Shown here: positions 59,878-64,000 of the stretch, in pieces
Numbering within the stretch: the stretch's first letter is position 1
How the letters are laid out: each line of letters starts with the position of its first letter
Assembly (NCBI GenBank): GCA_030549175.1
Contig: JAUKUA010000004.1
Span: 5,642,001 to 5,706,000 of the forward strand
Direction: 5' to 3'
Length of the DNA: 64,000 nt
Origin: Lasiosphaeris hirsuta
Lineage: Eukaryota > Ascomycota > Sordariomycetes > Sordariales > Lasiosphaeriaceae
Program-made: the position numbers and the translations under genes
Notes under the pieces: generated by a model
What the model was told of the DNA's origin: nothing
Seen by the model: only the letters and a program-made list of their open reading frames with translations
The model's database searches: none

Positions 59878-60609
59878 TCACAACTTCGCCTTTCCACTTA
59901 ACCCCCTAACCCTCCTCGAGCTCCCCTCCAAACCAGCCAACGTAACCTCATCCAGCCCGGGAATAACCATCTCAAATGTCTTCTCCACAACCGCATACTC
60001 ATAATACCCACACCTTGCAATCGGCTTGGTCTTGCTCACATCCAACCTCCCGTCCGTCAAAACCTCATCAGCGATATACACCGCCACCACCCGTCCAATC
60101 ACCACATCCACACTCCCCAGCGGCGGCTTGCCCGGCAGCCTCAACGTAGAGTGATAGACGCACTCGAACCTCACCGGACTCCGCTTGACCATCGGCACTG
60201 GGTTTGTCTCATCCCCAGGGAGATGGGAACTAAACGCCTTTTCCAGCCCGGCTACCTCGAACTCATCGACCCCGTAGTCGAGCTGTTGCGCTGATTTGTT
60301 TACTTCGTTGCGCAGATCCCAGGTGGCGAGGTTCCAGACGAATTTGCCGGTTGCCTCGACGTTGCGGACTGTGTCTTTGCGGGTGGCGGAGGGGGTCTGG
60401 TTCGCGGCGAACATGACGTAAGGGGGGTCGAATGTTAGGTTGGCGAATTGGGAGAAAGGGGCTAGGTTGTGGCGGTATGTGGTGCGGTCAGTGGGAGAGG
60501 TTGAGAGCGGGGAGGTGGTTGAGATCCAGCCGATCGGGCGGGGTACAACGCATGCTTTGAATGGGTCGTGGGCGAGGTTATGATTATTTTTAGAGGGGAA
60601 ATAGAGCAT
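59878..60609 (-). CDS. Flavin reductase-like (FMN split-barrel) protein
   Basis: Start taken at 60609 (MLYFPSKNNHN): the family's usual N-terminus begins about here, while the upstream in-frame extension codes a GAA-repeat Glu run and looks like leader. 243 aa. Hallmarks are HDPFKACVVPRPIGWIST, the F-S-Q-F-A-N-L-T-F-D-P-P block, T-R-K-D-T-V-R-N and A-Q-Q-L-D-Y-G. Members bind FMN in a split beta-barrel (DIM6/NTAB-like) and act as flavin reductases or related oxidoreductases. No intron. It lies upstream of a DUF3669 relic transcribed divergently. Confidence 0.85.
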   Translation of the reverse strand: MLYFPSKNNHNLAHDPFKACVVPRPIGWISTTSPLSTSPTDRTTYRHNLAPFSQFANLTFDPPYVMFAANQTPSATRKDTVRNVEATGKFVWNLATWDLRNEVNKSAQQLDYGVDEFEVAGLEKAFSSHLPGDETNPVPMVKRSPVRFECVYHSTLRLPGKPPLGSVDVVIGRVVAVYIADEVLTDGRLDVSKTKPIARCGYYEYAVVEKTFEMVIPGLDEVTLAGLEGSSRRVRGLSGKAKL

Positions 60610-60859
60610 TTTTTCTTCTTCTTCTTCTTGGACAGGTTGTACTGGATGACGAGCGATTAGGATGTCGTAAATCTGTGACTTTGGGTCTTGGGAACCGTCC
60701 GGATATTCAAGGAAGGTGGGGGAATGTGTCAAATTTGGTAGGTAGACCGGACCGTATTTCGGCCCGCAGGGTGCTACATGAGTGGCACCTGCGCTCAGGG
60801 TAAAGGACAACCCTCCCTTCGGGGGCGCCCTCGCAGTCACACCCAATTCAGTCAATTAT

Positions 60860-61500
60860 GACATGCAGAAGTTCTGTAGGATTCAACAGAATGATTCGCA
60901 TTGGCGCAGGGTATGCAGGGGAGCGCATATAGTCAAGATCGCTCGTCCCTATTTCTCGGGTGAACTTTGGGAGGATTTCCTCTCGCATTTACGGCTTTTC
61001 AAGGCTCTTTCTCTCCACAGTGACACTCAGTGTCGTATCCCACGTGTCAACTCATACATCAACAAGGACAACACAGCATGGTGGGACGCGAATACCGCAT
61101 TGCTTCCTCCCAACTCGGACTTCCCTCTCCCGCCTCAGGCCCTGATCACAGAACGCATTCTTCCTTCTGCCGAAAATCATCCGCCATGTCCTGATCGATA
61201 AATTCTGTCCAGAGGCATTCCGGGAGTCTGCGAAAGCTTCACCTCTAAATAACGGTTGTCTGGTTCGTATGTATCTTGGTCGTCGTCGAACCCCTAACGC
61301 TCCACCTACGCCCAACTTCTCTCTACGAAACTTCAACTTCTGTCTTGATCAAATGCTCGAACTCGGACTTCCGGTGCAGGATTATGCAAGAGAAATGGCT
61401 GCGTGTCTTGCTATCCTTCGTTGCCATGATCGTAGTAATTGCAAGCTAAGGAGAAAAGGAGAAAAGGAGGACGATCTATGCCTGGATTCAGAACTACAAT
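60860..61500 (+). pseudogene. DUF3669 (zinc-finger-associated) gene fragment, frameshifted and truncated
   Basis: Conserved pieces: ELWEDFLSHLRLFKAL, SYINKDNTAWWDANTALLPP, LVRMYLGRRR, FSLRNFNFCLDQMLELGLPV and YAREMAACLAILR. The first two are in one frame and the rest in another; one extra T near 61165-61172 accounts for the switch. The family normally continues past the last block; here the frame runs into unrelated sequence and the dispersed repeat. The 5' end is also uncertain. Non-functional. Confidence 0.7.
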
Positions 61501-61624
61501 AGTGCACCATTTTATTTACCGTTACAAAACCCACAGCCCTATAAATACAAAGCATTCAACACTATACTAGTTAACTAGCTACACCGTGCACGTACAGATT
61601 TCACATCCCGGAACAAGCTGTAGG

Positions 61625-61766
61625 ATATTTAGGGTGAGCAAAGGTGGGCCAGCCTGAGCAAATCCTGAGCAGAGACTGAGCCGAGCCCTAACCAGGGTGA
61701 ACAATGTCACGTGTGCGAGGTTCGAAAAAGGAAATTTTGTGTGCCCAGACTCGTCGCACATAACAG
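61625..61766 (+). repeat. Dispersed repeat, copy 2
   Basis: TGAGC-rich stretch then GAAAAAGGAAATTTTGTGTG and a CTCGTCG block, matching copy 1 at 55180-55308 in order and orientation. It abuts the broken DUF3669 gene. Confidence 0.7.
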
Positions 61767-63391
61767 TTAGGTCCAAGTGGAAACTGCCCGGCTTGAAGAT
61801 CACAGAGCGTAATCCCTGCGGGGTGATTTCCTTTTGGAGGGATTCGGCGAACACTGTTGCTGGTGTTTTTCGTTAATGTTGTCGTCGTCGACCCCTACCA
61901 ACCACACCACCCCCTATCCGTCCGAGCCACAGAAAGAACGGGGAGCCAGACGAGACAGACGGAGACATACACTGCACAGGCGCAAACCAGCAGAATTACG
62001 ACCAGACTGCCAAGCCCAGTGCTGGAGAGACAGTTTTTACTGGACACACCAATCCAGTCCACGTCTCTACTAGACGCACCAAATCAGTTCACACAATTAC
62101 CAGACAACCAGCCGCCGACGAATCGAGGACCCCCCCAAGAAACTCATAGTACACCAATCGTAACGCATCGAACCCTCCAAATGCTAGCAAAAAATCTAAG
62201 AACCACGAACGAACAAGGAGCCATGGCGTCAGATTCCGGAACGGGTTCGAGCACCGGCACAGGCACCGCTCCAACACTCGACCGAGGTCTCAGCAATCAG
62301 CAAGGAAGCTCTGAACGCCATCGCAGCCACCCCAAACCAAGTGAAAATGGACCAAACAAGGACGAGACTGATAGAACCAGTTCGATCGATCGGCTGAAAA
62401 CCGGCAAAGAAGAAACGGCAAACAAGACCGAGGACAAAAAAGCTCGTTATCCAGGAGGACATGACAGAGCTGTTCAAAAATTGTCGAGGCGCTACAAGAG
62501 AAGATCAACGAGATGGAAAAAGTCCAACAAACAACAGCATAGCAAAATCCACAAATTGGAACAGACAATCCAAGACCCAAGAGGAAAATTTGGCGACTTT
62601 CCCAACCAAAACGAAAAAAAATCCACACAGAGCAAATGGAGAGATTTAGCCAGGCATTCGACGTGGCGAGTGGACAGCGCCATCGACATGCATCAAAGCA
62701 TGAACATGATCAAAATGGCAATCCAAAGAGCGAAACGAGCAGACAGCGCCCCCGAGAAGGAAGAAGTCACTAGACGGATGGATGACTACCATTTCCTTCA
62801 AATCAAGAAGCGAGGCAAAGTTCACATGCACAGTCTACGACTCGATCGTGGACGAAGTGGATTTTGACATGCGTGATGACAATGTTTTGGTCACCATCAC
62901 CAAGGACTGTCTGGAGGGATCGGAAATCTTCTTGACGAAAGTTCCGACCAGGACGCGAGAATTATGGACCGAGTACGTTGTATTCAAGGACGATAATTGA
63001 TGAGATGGAAACGGCAGTTTGACGGATCGGAGCAGTTCCAAGGACAGGAGGGACGGGCAAACGAAGCAATCGTCACCCTCGATAGACATTTTTTATGTCA
63101 AGGTTGAGTACCGGTACGCCGAGCGTATGCTTGCGGCTTTGTATACAGTTCAAATGACAGTCATGACAGTGCATAGTTACGCGCTCTTGATCAAAGTGTG
63201 TGCTGGTTCTTTTCCAACACGATGCCCAGATGGCGGGTTGACTTGTGTCAATTCTGTGTCTACAAATGCAAACCCGAATGTCTAATGCCCATTGATGAGT
63301 TCTCCTGTAATCTGCTCCCCATGCCCAGACGGATGCCCTGCCAGCTCCATGAATGCCCGATACCAATGCCTCATACTGCTAGCCTCTCAGC
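61767..63391 (+). mobile_element. Possible retroelement remnant (gag-like low-complexity ORF)
   Basis: A plus ORF (61857-62867) encodes a Thr/Gln/Asn/Lys-rich, highly basic product with no fold; within it another frame shows short coiled-coil text (VEALQEKINEMEKVQQ) with stops. This recalls decayed gag regions, but no protease, RT, integrase, primer-binding site or paired LTR was seen. From 63000 to 63391 I see nothing. Confidence 0.3.
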
Positions 63392-63947
63392 CTAATTGTT
63401 CTGCTGGGCGCGGTATCGGCGCAGCGCGTAGCCAGGGGGGGTTCTGACGCTGGCGGCGCCGGTCTTGCTCTGGGAATCCTGTTAGACCTACCCCCAAATA
63501 AAGACGGGGAAGAAAACATACTGGAATCTGCCGCATCAAGGCTCGCGGGTTTCGCCAAATGGCTAGGCCGGCGAGGCCAAAGACGCCGAGGCCAAGGGCA
63601 TAAGGTGCCGCGCACTCTATCATGACCTTCATCGCCGCCGTGCTCGATTGCTGTAGCTCCATGACGCCTTTTACAAGAGACTCAGTGTCAGTCTTGTCGA
63701 GTGGCGATTTGGCCTTGACCTCGCCGGGCCGGAGCACAATGTTGAAACCCTCGTCAGGCGACGCGGGCATGTCTACGATTGGGTTAGAAGTGAAAAAAGT
63801 GAAAAAAGTGAAAAAGACAATCAAGGGCTTACACTGGAGTTGGTTCCTGATTTTTTTGACCATTGTCTCGAATTCTTCTTGGCTCAAGCTGCTAGGAGGC
63901 TTTTCGGTGTTGGGAGGAGAAAAGAGATTGTAGAGGGAAGGTGCCAT
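63392..63947 (-). CDS. Small one-TM hypothetical protein
   Basis: Three exons (63947-63833, 63772-63522, 63478-63392) join in frame to 150 aa ending A-L-R-R-Y-R-A-Q-Q-N-N. Residues 1-40 are hydrophilic, beginning MAPSLYNLFSPP; a middle part is rich in Lys/Asp/Ser; one TM segment (YALGLGVFGLAGLAIW) is followed by a basic tail. No signal peptide. Family not recognised. The first intron carries CTTTTTTCA repeats. Confidence 0.6.
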
Positions 63948-64000
63948 TTTTGGTTTTTTTTCTTTTGGTTTTTTTTTTGGAGGAGTGAAGAAGTTTTCTT

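Noticed and set aside
60610..60855. 82-residue N-terminal extension of the flavin reductase-like protein
   Set aside because: It ends in a GAA-repeat Glu run and has no conserved text; the family start coincides with the Met at 60609.
55180..61766. The two repeat copies as the LTR pair of one element
   Set aside because: The interval holds intact host genes (GMC oxidoreductase, flavin reductase) and no retroelement pol, so they are not flanking LTRs of a single insertion.

Overview
The window comes from a filamentous ascomycete (Pezizomycotina; class not resolved by eye). The signs are short 50-90 nt GT-AG introns with CTAAC-type branch sites, and families typical of these fungi: RTA1-like and PTH11-type membrane proteins, ABCC transporters, multimodular NRPSs, HET-domain and NACHT proteins, DUF3669 and secreted GMC oxidoreductases. 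All gene models, splice sites and family names were worked out by reading the sequence; no database search was run.

Layout. 1-973: frameshifted PIF1-like helicase running off the left edge. 2.9-6.4 kb: two multi-TM proteins (RTA1-like, PTH11-type). 6.5-29.1 kb: secondary-metabolite core, a full-length ABCC transporter (minus) divergent from a 5,592-aa NRPS (plus), sharing a 254-bp promoter with three perfect palindromes. The NRPS reads T-C-A-T-E-C-A-T-C-A-T-E-C-T-C-T*: it begins with a carrier domain that has no adenylation domain, and ends in a carrier whose phosphopantetheine serine is Met. 30-35.2 kb: a hypothetical protein with an N-terminal PIP-box-like motif, a six-cysteine secreted protein and a small helical protein. 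37-54.6 kb: an island of immunity/incompatibility-like genes. It holds a SLIP-GC-like large GTPase, a thioredoxin-like-HET fusion lacking the redox cysteines, relics of an alpha/beta-hydrolase domain and of ubiquitin, a CorA-like membrane protein with a one-base frameshift, and a NACHT STAND gene with a one-base frameshift. 55-64 kb: truncated amino-acid permease, intact secreted GMC oxidoreductase, flavin-reductase-like protein, truncated frameshifted DUF3669 gene, a dispersed repeat present twice, low-complexity gag-like sequence and a small one-TM protein.

How genes may work together. The ABCC pump and the NRPS are almost certainly co-regulated and would make and export a short peptide: three A domains, two followed by epimerisation domains, so up to two D-residues. 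No cluster-specific transcription factor or tailoring enzyme lies beside them; RTA1-like and PTH11-type genes are only neighbours. The 37-55 kb genes share no pathway but match the families used in fungal non-self recognition. Several are decayed by single-base indels, which could be true pseudogenisation or uncorrected assembly errors; the 16.8 kb NRPS reading frame is uninterrupted.
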